64,000 nucleotides of DNA. It comes from a virus. The position numbers were made by a program, and so were the translations under genes. The stretch spans positions 1-64,000 of IMG/VR virus record IMGVR_UViG_3300030103_004672, one strand, 5' to 3'. Below the pieces are notes generated by a model. That model saw nothing but the letters and a program-made list of their open reading frames with translations. It was not told where the DNA came from and ran no database searches. This document shows positions 17,190 to 25,267 of this stretch, piece after piece. Position 1 is the first letter of the stretch; every line of letters begins with the position of its first letter.

Positions 17190-18410
17190 ATGCCACGTAT
17201 TAAGAAATTTTCAGAACTTCTAACAGAGTCTAGATCTACAGACGTACAGGAAGTTGTTAAAAAATTAGGATTTAGTTCTTTAGAAGAAATCAAAAAAGAA
17301 AGAGCAATGCTAGCCAAGCTAGAAGCTTTGCTAAAATCTATTCCCCAGTCAAATCAAATAGCAGAGGATGATGCCGATGAAATTGAAGACGAAGTTGTAA
17401 AAATGGGTACTCCAAAATCTTTAGAAGGTGCTGATGGAGAAAAAGAAGAAGATGGTGAAACAGGTGTCGAGGGTGACGTTGAAGAGGCAGAGGAATCAGA
17501 AGAGGTTGAAGCTGAAGTATCAGTAGAAGAACCTGCTGAGGAAGAAGTTGAAGAAGCTGCCGAAGAAGATGAGGCTGAAGATGAGGCTTCTAAAATTGCC
17601 GATGAGGTTGTAGCTAAAGGCGAACCTAAAGAACAACCAGAAGGTGAGGGTGATGAAGTAGTAACTAAAGATCAGGAAATCGAGACAGAAGTCGAAGAAG
17701 AACCTGCTGATGCTGAAGCTGGCACTGATGTTCCTAAGAAAAGAATTAAGTCGTTTGCAGAATTCGTGGCTGAAAAAGAGGTTACAGTTAATAAGAATGT
17801 AAACTATCACGACGACGAAGAAGAGAAGGAAGATTACGGAATGCCAGTGGCTGCATCCGCTGATCCAATGTCTGAAGGAATGTATGAGGATGATGACGAT
17901 GATGACGATGATGATCACGACGATGATGATCATGAAGATCGCGAAGAGCATGAGGGCAAAGAGGATGAGAAGAAAGGTGAAGAACTAGAAGACGAAGGAG
18001 ATGAGGATGTTGATTCAGAAGATGATGCCGAAAAAGAAGTTCATTACAAAGACGCTGTAAAGGATGACGAAAAGGAAAAAGAAGATCTTGAAAAGGATAT
18101 AGAATACGACGAAGAAGAGGAGGACGATGCTAAAGAGGATGAAGAAAAGAAAAATGAATCTCTAACAGTATCATTTGCTAAATTTGTCGCTGAAGCTTAT
18201 GAAGCAGAAGAAACTGAAGAAGAAGAAGTTGAAGAGGAAGAAGTTGAAGAGGAAGATGCTAAAAACGAAAAATATGACAGAGTCGTATTAGGTGGAAACA
18301 AAGGAGACAAATCTAAAACTCATTCAGGTGAAGATTACGAGGACGAGGATGACAAGAAAGAAGAAGGCGAAGAGCCTTTAGCAGATGAGTCTGAAGTAAA
18401 TGAAAAATAA
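17190..18410 (+). CDS. Highly acidic protein with three capsid-targeting-like peptides
   Basis: About half of the 406 residues are Glu or Asp, including a run of nine Asp near residue 234. Three copies of an F-x-x-F/L-x-x-E peptide occur: KKFSELLTES at the N-terminus, RIKSFAEFVAEKE at 185-197 and VSFAKFVAEAYE at 327-338. T4 internal proteins carry such a peptide at the N-terminus, and the gp21 protease cuts after the Glu; T4 also packages acidic internal peptides cut from scaffold gp22. This may be a precursor of several acidic head peptides or an accessory scaffold. That role is inferred. An ATG after a late-type promoter opens the gene. Confidence 0.65.
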   Translation: MPRIKKFSELLTESRSTDVQEVVKKLGFSSLEEIKKERAMLAKLEALLKSIPQSNQIAEDDADEIEDEVVKMGTPKSLEGADGEKEEDGETGVEGDVEEAEESEEVEAEVSVEEPAEEEVEEAAEEDEAEDEASKIADEVVAKGEPKEQPEGEGDEVVTKDQEIETEVEEEPADAEAGTDVPKKRIKSFAEFVAEKEVTVNKNVNYHDDEEEKEDYGMPVAASADPMSEGMYEDDDDDDDDDHDDDDHEDREEHEGKEDEKKGEELEDEGDEDVDSEDDAEKEVHYKDAVKDDEKEKEDLEKDIEYDEEEEDDAKEDEEKKNESLTVSFAKFVAEAYEAEETEEEEVEEEEVEEEDAKNEKYDRVVLGGNKGDKSKTHSGEDYEDEDDKKEEGEEPLADESEVNEK

Positions 18411-18419
18411 AATCTAAAA

Positions 18420-19064
18420 ATGAAAAACCTCAAATCATTTGGTCAATTTTTAAACGAGCAAACATCAACTGAAGGTTTGTCAGAAAGAGCAAAGCCAGTT
18501 AAGAAAAGAGACTGGGACAAAGCTGATGATGAACAAAGAGAAGAATGGCTGCTTCAGGCATTTTCTGATCCAGATGATGCTACGGAATTTATTGAAGTAG
18601 ATTGGAAAGACCTGCCACCGACCGCAACTCAGAATATGGTGATGGAAGGCACTAGAGCCCAGGTTGGATTAATCGATCCTACTGGCCGAATCAGAAGTGT
18701 ATATTTGCATAGTGACGGTGGCCCGGATTCTGCTGGTAAAGTTTTGAAAAACAACTATTCTGATACTACTAAAGTCATCAAGTTATTAGATTTAGGAACT
18801 ATGGGGATTTCAAGCCTTGCACCTTCTATGAGGGGCGGTAAAGGTCATGATTTTTATAATAGAAAGCCTGGAGAGACTGTTTTTTATGGAAGAGACCGGG
18901 GCGAGACAGGAAGACCTATGATGACTCTAGGAAACGAAAAAAAGATGAAACAATTCATGGGCGATGCTCTAGGTGACTCAGATTTTCTTTATCTTTGGGA
19001 TTCTAGAGACGGGCAATGGTTAGTTGCAGATGCAAGAACCAAAAAATTACAACCACTTAAATAA
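18420..19064 (+). CDS. Tagged protein of an uncharacterised phage/bacterial family
   Basis: The 214-residue protein begins MKNLKSFGQFLNEQ, the capsid-targeting-like peptide, followed by a linker of about 60 residues. The body contains GRIRSVYLHSDGGPDSAGKVL, KVIKLLDLGTMGISSL, ETVFYGRDRGETG and FLYLWDSRDGQW. This order resembles a widespread unnamed family of small phage and plasmid proteins with motifs like IYCHWDGYP, LGDLSSL and AYGRDRGE (from memory, not searched); its function is unknown to me. The extra N-terminal peptide would direct this copy into the head. Confidence 0.6.
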   Translation: MKNLKSFGQFLNEQTSTEGLSERAKPVKKRDWDKADDEQREEWLLQAFSDPDDATEFIEVDWKDLPPTATQNMVMEGTRAQVGLIDPTGRIRSVYLHSDGGPDSAGKVLKNNYSDTTKVIKLLDLGTMGISSLAPSMRGGKGHDFYNRKPGETVFYGRDRGETGRPMMTLGNEKKMKQFMGDALGDSDFLYLWDSRDGQWLVADARTKKLQPLK

Positions 19065-19073
19065 TTTATAAAA

Positions 19074-19292
19074 ATGGCAAGACTATTAGGATTTAACGAT
19101 TTTCTTAATGAAAATGAGAAAATAGAGTCAGAAGCTGATTTTAAAGCATATGCTGAAGAAGTTTTAAAGGCAGCACATCCTGATGATTACGATCAGGAAA
19201 TTGCTGATAAAACAATTGCAGATTTGACACAAAAATACAATGGCGATTACGGTGCAATGATCGGAGCACTTACAAGTGGCCTAGGTAAGTAA
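19074..19292 (+). CDS. Small protein with capsid-targeting-like N-terminus
   Basis: The protein has 72 residues and starts MARLLGFNDFLNENEK, a variant of the tag peptide. The remainder is acidic and helical (DFKAYAEEVLKAAHPDDYDQ) with no recognisable motif. It lies between two other tagged genes with 9- and 5-base gaps, so it is probably co-expressed with them and co-packaged as a small internal head protein. That role is inferred from the peptide and position. Confidence 0.6.
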   Translation: MARLLGFNDFLNENEKIESEADFKAYAEEVLKAAHPDDYDQEIADKTIADLTQKYNGDYGAMIGALTSGLGK

Positions 19293-19297
19293 TACTT

Positions 19298-20569
19298 ATG
19301 AAATACATCCAATTATTTGAAAATTGGCTGGCCTCAAAAAGCCAGCCTTTTTTGTTTGAGGGCGGAGCAGCTGGGCATATGATGCATCCGTTTGACGACA
19401 AGGAATTGACATTTGGCGATTTTAAAAACATGATAGACTATGGTCTACAGGGTCGTCTTGACTTTGAAGAAGAGCCGACAGAAAAAACAGATGGCCAAAA
19501 CGTTTTTGCTACAATCCAAGATGGCAAAGTAAAATTTGCTAGAAATAAGGGAGATCTAAAAAGACCGATGTCTTTAGGTCAATTTACTCAAAAATTTGCA
19601 AACCATCCATCAGAGCAAGTTAGAGACACGTTTACATTTGCCGCAAACGATTTAGCAAGCATGTTAACAAGATTGCCTAAAGATGTGCAAGATAAAGTTT
19701 TTAACAACGGTAAGGATTTTATGAATATGGAGTTAATATATTCACTAAATCCAAATGTTATTAATTACGATAAGGACGTAATAGAATTTCACGGCATTAA
19801 GAAGACTGATGGAAATGGAAATATAATTGGTGAAGATACTAAGGCAGCTAGTGAAATAGCACAAATACTAAAAAGACTAGAAGCCAATGTAGGTAAAACA
19901 TTTTCTGTGATTCCACCAACTAGAATTAAGTTGATGAAAGATGTAAATTATGCAGCTAACAAAGCTGACTTGGTAAACAGAGTTGAATCATTAAGAAAAA
20001 AATATAACCTAAAAGACACAGATCCTGTTTCTAAATACCATGAGCAATGGTGGATGGATCTAATAAATAAAGACTTTCCAGATTTAGACGATGATGTTAA
20101 ATTAGGTTTAATGCAAAGGTGGGCATATGGTGACAAGAAATCTTTGGACATGAGATCCCTGAAATCTAGGGTATCTCCTGTAGACTTTGAAGCAATTAAA
20201 AATTTAGATAAAACTGATTTGCGAAGAAAGCAAAAAGAAAACATCGGCCCGTTTGAAGATATTTTTCTAAACCTAGGTGCTCGAATAATCTCTAATGCTG
20301 AAGATTTCTTAACAGCGAATCCAACTGAAGAAGCAAAAAGGCTCAGATCATCTATTAGTGCTGCCGCTAAAAATCTCAGAAAGGGTGGCAGTGAGCAGCA
20401 AATTGCAAGATTAGAAGATGAGCTAGCTAGGTTAGAAAAGTTAGGAGGCATAGAAATGGTTTATCCTACAGAAGGAATTGTTTTTAAATACAAAGGTAAA
20501 ACATATAAGCTTACTGGAAGCTTTGCGGCTATAAACCAATTATTAGGAATACTAAGATACGGAAGGTAA
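19298..20569 (+). CDS. RNA/DNA ligase-family nucleotidyltransferase with tag-like N-terminus
   Basis: The 423-residue protein contains ligase-superfamily motifs: motif I as EKTDGQN with the putative AMP-accepting Lys63, a following strand VKFARNKGDL, FMNMELIYS near residue 145 (motif III-like), and a C-terminal motif IV/V pair EGIVFKYKGK and YKLTGSF near residues 392-407. Such enzymes seal RNA or DNA ends through a covalent AMP-lysine intermediate. It opens with MKYIQLFENWLASK, a looser version of the tag peptide. A terminator-like hairpin overlaps codons 10-18. T4 has three ligases (gp30, Rnl1, Rnl2); which this matches cannot be decided by eye. Confidence 0.7.
   Translation: MKYIQLFENWLASKSQPFLFEGGAAGHMMHPFDDKELTFGDFKNMIDYGLQGRLDFEEEPTEKTDGQNVFATIQDGKVKFARNKGDLKRPMSLGQFTQKFANHPSEQVRDTFTFAANDLASMLTRLPKDVQDKVFNNGKDFMNMELIYSLNPNVINYDKDVIEFHGIKKTDGNGNIIGEDTKAASEIAQILKRLEANVGKTFSVIPPTRIKLMKDVNYAANKADLVNRVESLRKKYNLKDTDPVSKYHEQWWMDLINKDFPDLDDDVKLGLMQRWAYGDKKSLDMRSLKSRVSPVDFEAIKNLDKTDLRRKQKENIGPFEDIFLNLGARIISNAEDFLTANPTEEAKRLRSSISAAAKNLRKGGSEQQIARLEDELARLEKLGGIEMVYPTEGIVFKYKGKTYKLTGSFAAINQLLGILRYGR
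19326..19353 (+). terminator. Terminator-like hairpin inside the 5' end of the ligase gene
   Basis: GGCTGGC (19326-19332) and GCCAGCC (19341-19347) form a perfect 7-base-pair stem with an 8-base loop, followed by six T residues (19348-19353). This is a canonical intrinsic terminator, but it lies within codons 10-19 of the ligase-like gene. It may end transcripts of the tagged genes upstream and attenuate the ligase genes downstream. Confidence 0.6.
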
Positions 20570-20581
20570 ATAAATAAAGTA

Positions 20582-23410
20582 ATGAAAGAATTAAATCAAG
20601 TTTATAAGGATAAAGGTCGTGAATTTGTTAATAATCTTTTAGATGATTATCTTATCGTTACCGAAAAATTGTCAGGATCTAGTTTCTCTTTTGAAAGAGA
20701 TGGTTTTGACTTAGTATTCTATAAGGGCAATGGTGCAAGACGAATCAATCAGGTCGATAGAACTATGATGATGTACTACGAAGGCCCTATTAATTATTTA
20801 GAAAGGGCAACTGCTGATATCCTTGTAACATTACCTGAAAACTGGATTTTCTGCTTTCAGTATTTTGTGCATAATGAACCAGGAGTTGTAAAATACGACG
20901 AACTACCAAAAAATAATTTAGTACTAACACATATTTTAGTCAAGGGGCTTGGTGGCAAAATTGCTAAAGTTATAGATGACCCTAGAGTAATAAACGATTG
21001 GGCTAATGTTTTAGATGTAACTGCAATTAGGCCATTTTTCATGGGGAGACTAAGTGAAGAACAAAAGAAAAAGGTAAGAGAGTTTGTAGCTTTGCCAGTA
21101 GATGATCAGGAGGCTGCGTTTGGAACTGATTCATTTGTACAATACTTATTAAGCATTTTAGACAACGATGTAAATAGAACTACATTACAGACAAGTCTAA
21201 GAAAACCAATTGATTCATTAGTATTCAAATTCGTTAAGCCAGGAGGAGAGACTGCGTTCTCTGCAAAGGTTGTAGATCCATACACTAGGCACATAATGAA
21301 GAGCAAAGCTCCTGTTGATCTAAAAAGAATGCCAAAGGATATAAATGAAATATTATTATTAGATTTCTTAGCGTTTGTAGAAGAGCGAGGCATAAAGTCT
21401 GCAGATGTAATGAGCTCAGAGCCTGATAAGAGATATGTTGAGCTTATCTCCTCATTATTCAATGATTATGTAAAAAATCGTGGTGAATCTATTAAGGATA
21501 TGGATTTTGAGAAAGCTGATTTTGCGAAAGGTGATGAATTTAACTTAAACATTGATGCAATAAACAATGAAGACACTAAAAAATTAGTTAACTCAAATGA
21601 TGCATATGGGTCTCTGTACAAGATACTGCTAGGATCACTTAGGAAACATCGAAAGAAGCCAGGAAGTGTAATGACTCCAACTGTTGTTAAAGATTTTAAT
21701 AGCATGGTTGATAAGATCCAAAATATAACAGGTAAGGTTAAACAGGATGATACAATTAAAACTTTCAGCGATTATTTAGGTTTAAAGGCAATAGATGAGT
21801 CTGACAAAAAGCCGATTGATGAAATGATCATGGAGGAGTATATTAGTTCTTATGATGAATTTATAACAGAAGCGTTGAGAGTTCCTCATAAGGAACAGGG
21901 CAAAAAGCCAGTGAATGTATTTGTTGGCAGGTTCCAGCCTTTTACAAATGGCCACGTCAAGGTTTTTGAAGCTCTCCATAGAAAGAATGGATTGCCTGTA
22001 GTTGTAATGACTGTCAGAAGCGGTAAGGTTGATGATAGAAGACCTTTTTCTGAACAAGACCAGCAGGCATTATTCGCTAAACTCCAAAGACAGTATCCAT
22101 TTCTAGAAGCAATGCATATTCTGCCAAATGCTGCTATCGATTCAGTATTTGCATCAGTTAGACCAGCATACGAGCCAGTCTTATGGGGATATGGCACAGA
22201 TAGAAAAGCATCATATGAAGGCATGATCAATAAGCCTACATACAGAGAACAGCTTGGAGTAACAGATGAGTTTAAAGGTTATGAAATACCAAGATCAGGG
22301 CAGGCTGTATCTGCAACACAGGTAAGAGATGCGATAAAACGAGATGATGAGAAAATGTACAGAAAGCTAACACCAAAAAGCTTACATGATTCATACCAAT
22401 ACTTAAAAACTATATTAACACCAGTTTTAGCAGAAGAAGCTGAAGAAGATTTTGATGCTGAAGTTAGAGTTATAAACGAGGGCACTGAGAGAAATTATAT
22501 GGTTTTAGCCCAATCTTCAAGAAAGGAAGATAAAGATAAACTATATAATATGATCAACAAGGATCTTTTTGGTGGTAAGGCTCCATTCCAGAGAATCTCT
22601 CTTAAAAACTTTAGCAATGGAACAATATCTCAGGTTGATAGGCTTCTAAAGTCAAATCCGTCTGCAGCAACTAAATTGTGCAATCTAGGGGCAGATGTAA
22701 CTGGAATTGGGCGTGGTGAAATTATGCTTGCATACATAGTAGAAAACTGCGGAATCGGTGGAGGCTCACAAGATATTGATTTAACTCTTTACAACCAAAG
22801 AGGAGGGGTTCTTGACCAGTCGGAGCTAAAAGAGGCACGCCTAGGAAAGGACGGATATTTCTCTGACTGGAGAACTGGTGCAAAGCATAGGCCATATGTA
22901 AACGCTGCAAAAGACGATTTACAGGCATTGTACAAAGCACTAAAGGATGTTCTACCTGAACTAGATCCTAAAACGCCGGTTGGTGCGGACATTCAATCAA
23001 AAATGGCAAGAGGCGAAGGTGCTGCATTTATAAAGCTTGTTAGAGACATGGACCCTGTGGAAGTTGCTGCCCCGCTGAGATTCGAAGTACAAGTCACACC
23101 TGACGGTGAGCTTGTAATTTCTAAGGAAGGTGGAGACACTTTGGGAGACTTATCAAACAAGGCAACCCTAAACAGTTTAAAACAGTTATTATCCGGTCAA
23201 AACAAACAGAGCTATAAGTCTTTTAAAGATATTGAGGCTGAGCTCGCAGCTGGCTTTGGATCTATAATTGAAAAATTTGTTTTTGTCCAAACTGACAGTG
23301 CAAAGAGATTTAAAGGCGTATACTTTAAAAACAACTTATCGTCTGATCCTAATGAAACAAAGATCGTTAGTTTAACAGGTGGCACGGTTAAGGTTAAAGT
23401 TAAAGCATAA
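20582..23410 (+). CDS. Ligase-like / NMN adenylyltransferase-like / PD-(D/E)XK-like fusion protein
   Basis: The 942-residue protein has three parts. Residues 1-300 resemble an RNA ligase: motif I EKLSG with Lys29, and late motifs DSLVFKFVKPG and SAKVVDPYTRH. Residues 440-610 are a nucleotidylyltransferase domain with GRFQPFTNGH (449-458), the NadM/NadR-type signature, and VSATQVRDAI. Residues 640-942 contain GRGE (710-713), a D-I-D at 731-733 and E-L-K (748-750), the order expected for a PD-(D/E)XK nuclease core. Between parts one and two, YDEFITEA (424-431) resembles a prohead-protease cleavage site. A role in NAD or RNA repair on infection is possible but inferred. Confidence 0.7.
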   Translation: MKELNQVYKDKGREFVNNLLDDYLIVTEKLSGSSFSFERDGFDLVFYKGNGARRINQVDRTMMMYYEGPINYLERATADILVTLPENWIFCFQYFVHNEPGVVKYDELPKNNLVLTHILVKGLGGKIAKVIDDPRVINDWANVLDVTAIRPFFMGRLSEEQKKKVREFVALPVDDQEAAFGTDSFVQYLLSILDNDVNRTTLQTSLRKPIDSLVFKFVKPGGETAFSAKVVDPYTRHIMKSKAPVDLKRMPKDINEILLLDFLAFVEERGIKSADVMSSEPDKRYVELISSLFNDYVKNRGESIKDMDFEKADFAKGDEFNLNIDAINNEDTKKLVNSNDAYGSLYKILLGSLRKHRKKPGSVMTPTVVKDFNSMVDKIQNITGKVKQDDTIKTFSDYLGLKAIDESDKKPIDEMIMEEYISSYDEFITEALRVPHKEQGKKPVNVFVGRFQPFTNGHVKVFEALHRKNGLPVVVMTVRSGKVDDRRPFSEQDQQALFAKLQRQYPFLEAMHILPNAAIDSVFASVRPAYEPVLWGYGTDRKASYEGMINKPTYREQLGVTDEFKGYEIPRSGQAVSATQVRDAIKRDDEKMYRKLTPKSLHDSYQYLKTILTPVLAEEAEEDFDAEVRVINEGTERNYMVLAQSSRKEDKDKLYNMINKDLFGGKAPFQRISLKNFSNGTISQVDRLLKSNPSAATKLCNLGADVTGIGRGEIMLAYIVENCGIGGGSQDIDLTLYNQRGGVLDQSELKEARLGKDGYFSDWRTGAKHRPYVNAAKDDLQALYKALKDVLPELDPKTPVGADIQSKMARGEGAAFIKLVRDMDPVEVAAPLRFEVQVTPDGELVISKEGGDTLGDLSNKATLNSLKQLLSGQNKQSYKSFKDIEAELAAGFGSIIEKFVFVQTDSAKRFKGVYFKNNLSSDPNETKIVSLTGGTVKVKVKA

Positions 23411-23422
23411 AAAAATATTACC

Positions 23423-23737
23423 ATGAAGCATATTCTAGAAATGAATGATTTTTTGAATGAAAAAAGAGTAGTTGTTAAGAGAAGATATACTGAAAAACAT
23501 CCCGCAAGGCAAGTTTCTACTGCGGCTAGAATCAGAAATACTGTTTTAGAAGCAATTGCAGACGGCGTAATCACAGAAGAAGAGCTAAAAACTATTTTAT
23601 CACAGTTAGAAGCAAACTCACGATGGCTGAGTAGGAATACTAATTTATTTAATATAGATGAAGACGAAACAGGTGTGAAGAGATTTACATTATCACCTTA
23701 TGGACACCGTGTTAGAACTAGAACAATAGAGTCGTAA
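23423..23737 (+). CDS. Small basic protein with capsid-targeting-like N-terminus
   Basis: The 104-residue protein begins MKHILEMNDFLNEKR, a variant of the tag peptide. The following segment is basic (VVVKRRYTEKHPARQ). Residues 35-75 are helical (VLEAIADGVITEEELKTILSQL), and the C-terminus is again basic (GHRVRTRT). I do not recognise a family. It follows the ligase/NMNAT fusion by 12 bases and precedes the next gene by one base. Confidence 0.6.
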   Translation: MKHILEMNDFLNEKRVVVKRRYTEKHPARQVSTAARIRNTVLEAIADGVITEEELKTILSQLEANSRWLSRNTNLFNIDEDETGVKRFTLSPYGHRVRTRTIES

Positions 23738-23738
23738 A

Positions 23739-24140
23739 ATGCCAGCACTTTCTAAAACACAGCAAAGACTGATGGGAACTGCTTATGCAGTCAAGAATGG
23801 AGATCTAGACCTTAAGTCTGTTGATGCAGAGTACAGGGACAAAATCAAGGATCTTGTTGATGGCATGACGTTGAAGCAACTAAAAGATTTTGCAGAAACC
23901 AAACATGAAGGATTACCAGAAGTAAAAGAAACTGTAGCTCATTTAAACCCTAACATGAATGTCCAAAGCATGGGTGAACCTTCTGTACCAGGTAACCCAG
24001 GGCTAATGAATGACTTTGTGTCTCAACAAACTGGAAGTGGCGACCTACTTTCGACAAAAGATGTTAAAAAAGTTAAGAAAAAGAAAAAGAAAAAGAGCTG
24101 GTTAATGACTTTTGAGCAGTTTAACAATAAAAACATATAG
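23739..24140 (+). CDS. DUF3008-like protein sharing a capsid-protein segment
   Basis: The N-terminal 65 residues (MPALSKTQQRLMGTAYAVKNG, ending in FAETKHEGLPE) look like the DUF3008 family of small phage proteins of unknown function. Residues 68-102 then match residues 56-90 of the major capsid protein at 52381 without gaps: both contain HLNPNMN and end TGSGD, with 20 of 35 positions identical by eye. The tail is a Lys-rich run followed by SWLMTFEQFNNKNI, resembling a C-terminal version of the tag peptide. It may bind a capsid partner, mimic the capsid N-arm or be packaged. Function unknown. Confidence 0.65.
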   Translation: MPALSKTQQRLMGTAYAVKNGDLDLKSVDAEYRDKIKDLVDGMTLKQLKDFAETKHEGLPEVKETVAHLNPNMNVQSMGEPSVPGNPGLMNDFVSQQTGSGDLLSTKDVKKVKKKKKKKSWLMTFEQFNNKNI

Positions 24141-24142
24141 AG

Positions 24143-25264
24143 ATGGCAATTAAATCTAAATTCGAGATTAAAAACTTATTTCAAACTGGCGGTGTATTAA
24201 CATCATCAAGCATGAACGAGTTAATTGATGCTAGTTATAATCCTACTATAATTGCCGGTGATAATATAACAATTTCAACAATAAACACACCCGGTGGGTC
24301 AGAGATTACTATAAATTCAACTGGCGGTGGCGGCGGTGGAGGTCAAATGACCCCTGCTGAAGTTAGAGCAGCAGTTGAAGCTGCTGATAATTCAAATGTG
24401 TTTACAGATGCAAACCTCACAAAGCTTAATGGTATTGAAGCATTAGCGGATGTGACAGATGTAGCAAATGTTACAACAGCATTAAATAGCATCTCGGTTA
24501 CTGAGCTAAATGATGTAACTGCTGCAGGGTCGGGATCAATAATCACAACAGGCGAGAGGACAAAATTATCGGGTATTGACACTGGCGCAAATAACTATTC
24601 GTTCGATATAAGCGTAGACAGTGGAACCGCAGAGACTATAGATAATAACGATACTGTAGATTTCATTTCTGGAAACGGTATAACAATAAGTAACTCGGGA
24701 GCAGATGTTACTGTAAAAACCGTGTCAGACACTCATCAGAGGTATACGGCTGGAAACGAAGACTTGGTATTTCTAACTCACCAAGACTTTAATATGGTAA
24801 GTATAACAACAGCAGCAGGTAGTGGATTTCCTTCTACTTATGATGACGGCCCGGTGCAACGAAATAATACTGATATTAGTTCACTACTTTTTTCTGGAGG
24901 TGAAGAAGATGTTTTGTATGCTAGTTACGTGATACCGGCAGGTTTTAATGTAACTAGAGTTGGTGTATTTGGAAACAACCCTGAGAACAGTGCTACATTT
25001 ATGGTAAAAACCTCAAACGTTATAGGTTCAGGTGCGGATAATGCATTTGAAGCAAATAAGCAAGTTTTAACATCAACCCCTACTACATTTGCGGCATTCA
25101 AGGCAGCAGCGTACCAAACTGGTGCGGAAGAGTCTACAGTGCCATCTGCTCCATTTCCAACCAACCCGACTGAAACTACTATCAAAGGCAACTATATAAA
25201 TATTCAGGTCTATAATCCTGGCAGAATTTTTGGAGCTGTTATTCACTTAACTAGAATTACATAG
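24143..25264 (+). CDS. Fibre-like or head-decoration structural protein
   Basis: The 373-residue protein has an N-terminal IKSKFEIKNLFQTGG, a Gly-run hinge (GGGGGGG near residue 65), repeat-like fibre phrases (FTDANLTKLNGIEALADVTD and TTGERTKLSGIDTGANNY) typical of phage tail fibres, and a beta-rich C-terminal 150 residues. No enzyme motif is seen. It sits downstream of the tagged cassette rather than in the tail cluster, so it could be a head fibre as easily as a tail fibre. Confidence 0.55.
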   Translation: MAIKSKFEIKNLFQTGGVLTSSSMNELIDASYNPTIIAGDNITISTINTPGGSEITINSTGGGGGGGQMTPAEVRAAVEAADNSNVFTDANLTKLNGIEALADVTDVANVTTALNSISVTELNDVTAAGSGSIITTGERTKLSGIDTGANNYSFDISVDSGTAETIDNNDTVDFISGNGITISNSGADVTVKTVSDTHQRYTAGNEDLVFLTHQDFNMVSITTAAGSGFPSTYDDGPVQRNNTDISSLLFSGGEEDVLYASYVIPAGFNVTRVGVFGNNPENSATFMVKTSNVIGSGADNAFEANKQVLTSTPTTFAAFKAAAYQTGAEESTVPSAPFPTNPTETTIKGNYINIQVYNPGRIFGAVIHLTRIT

Positions 25265-25267
25265 TAA

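Noticed and set aside
17880-17940. GATGAC-type repeat, considered as a CRISPR or satellite
   Set aside because: It is in-frame coding for an Asp/His run within the acidic protein; there is no regular spacer structure.
17520-17951. 143-residue minus-strand open frame rich in Ile and Phe
   Set aside because: It is a mirror of the GAA/GAT-rich acidic coding region and has the composition expected from antisense of poly-Glu/Asp.
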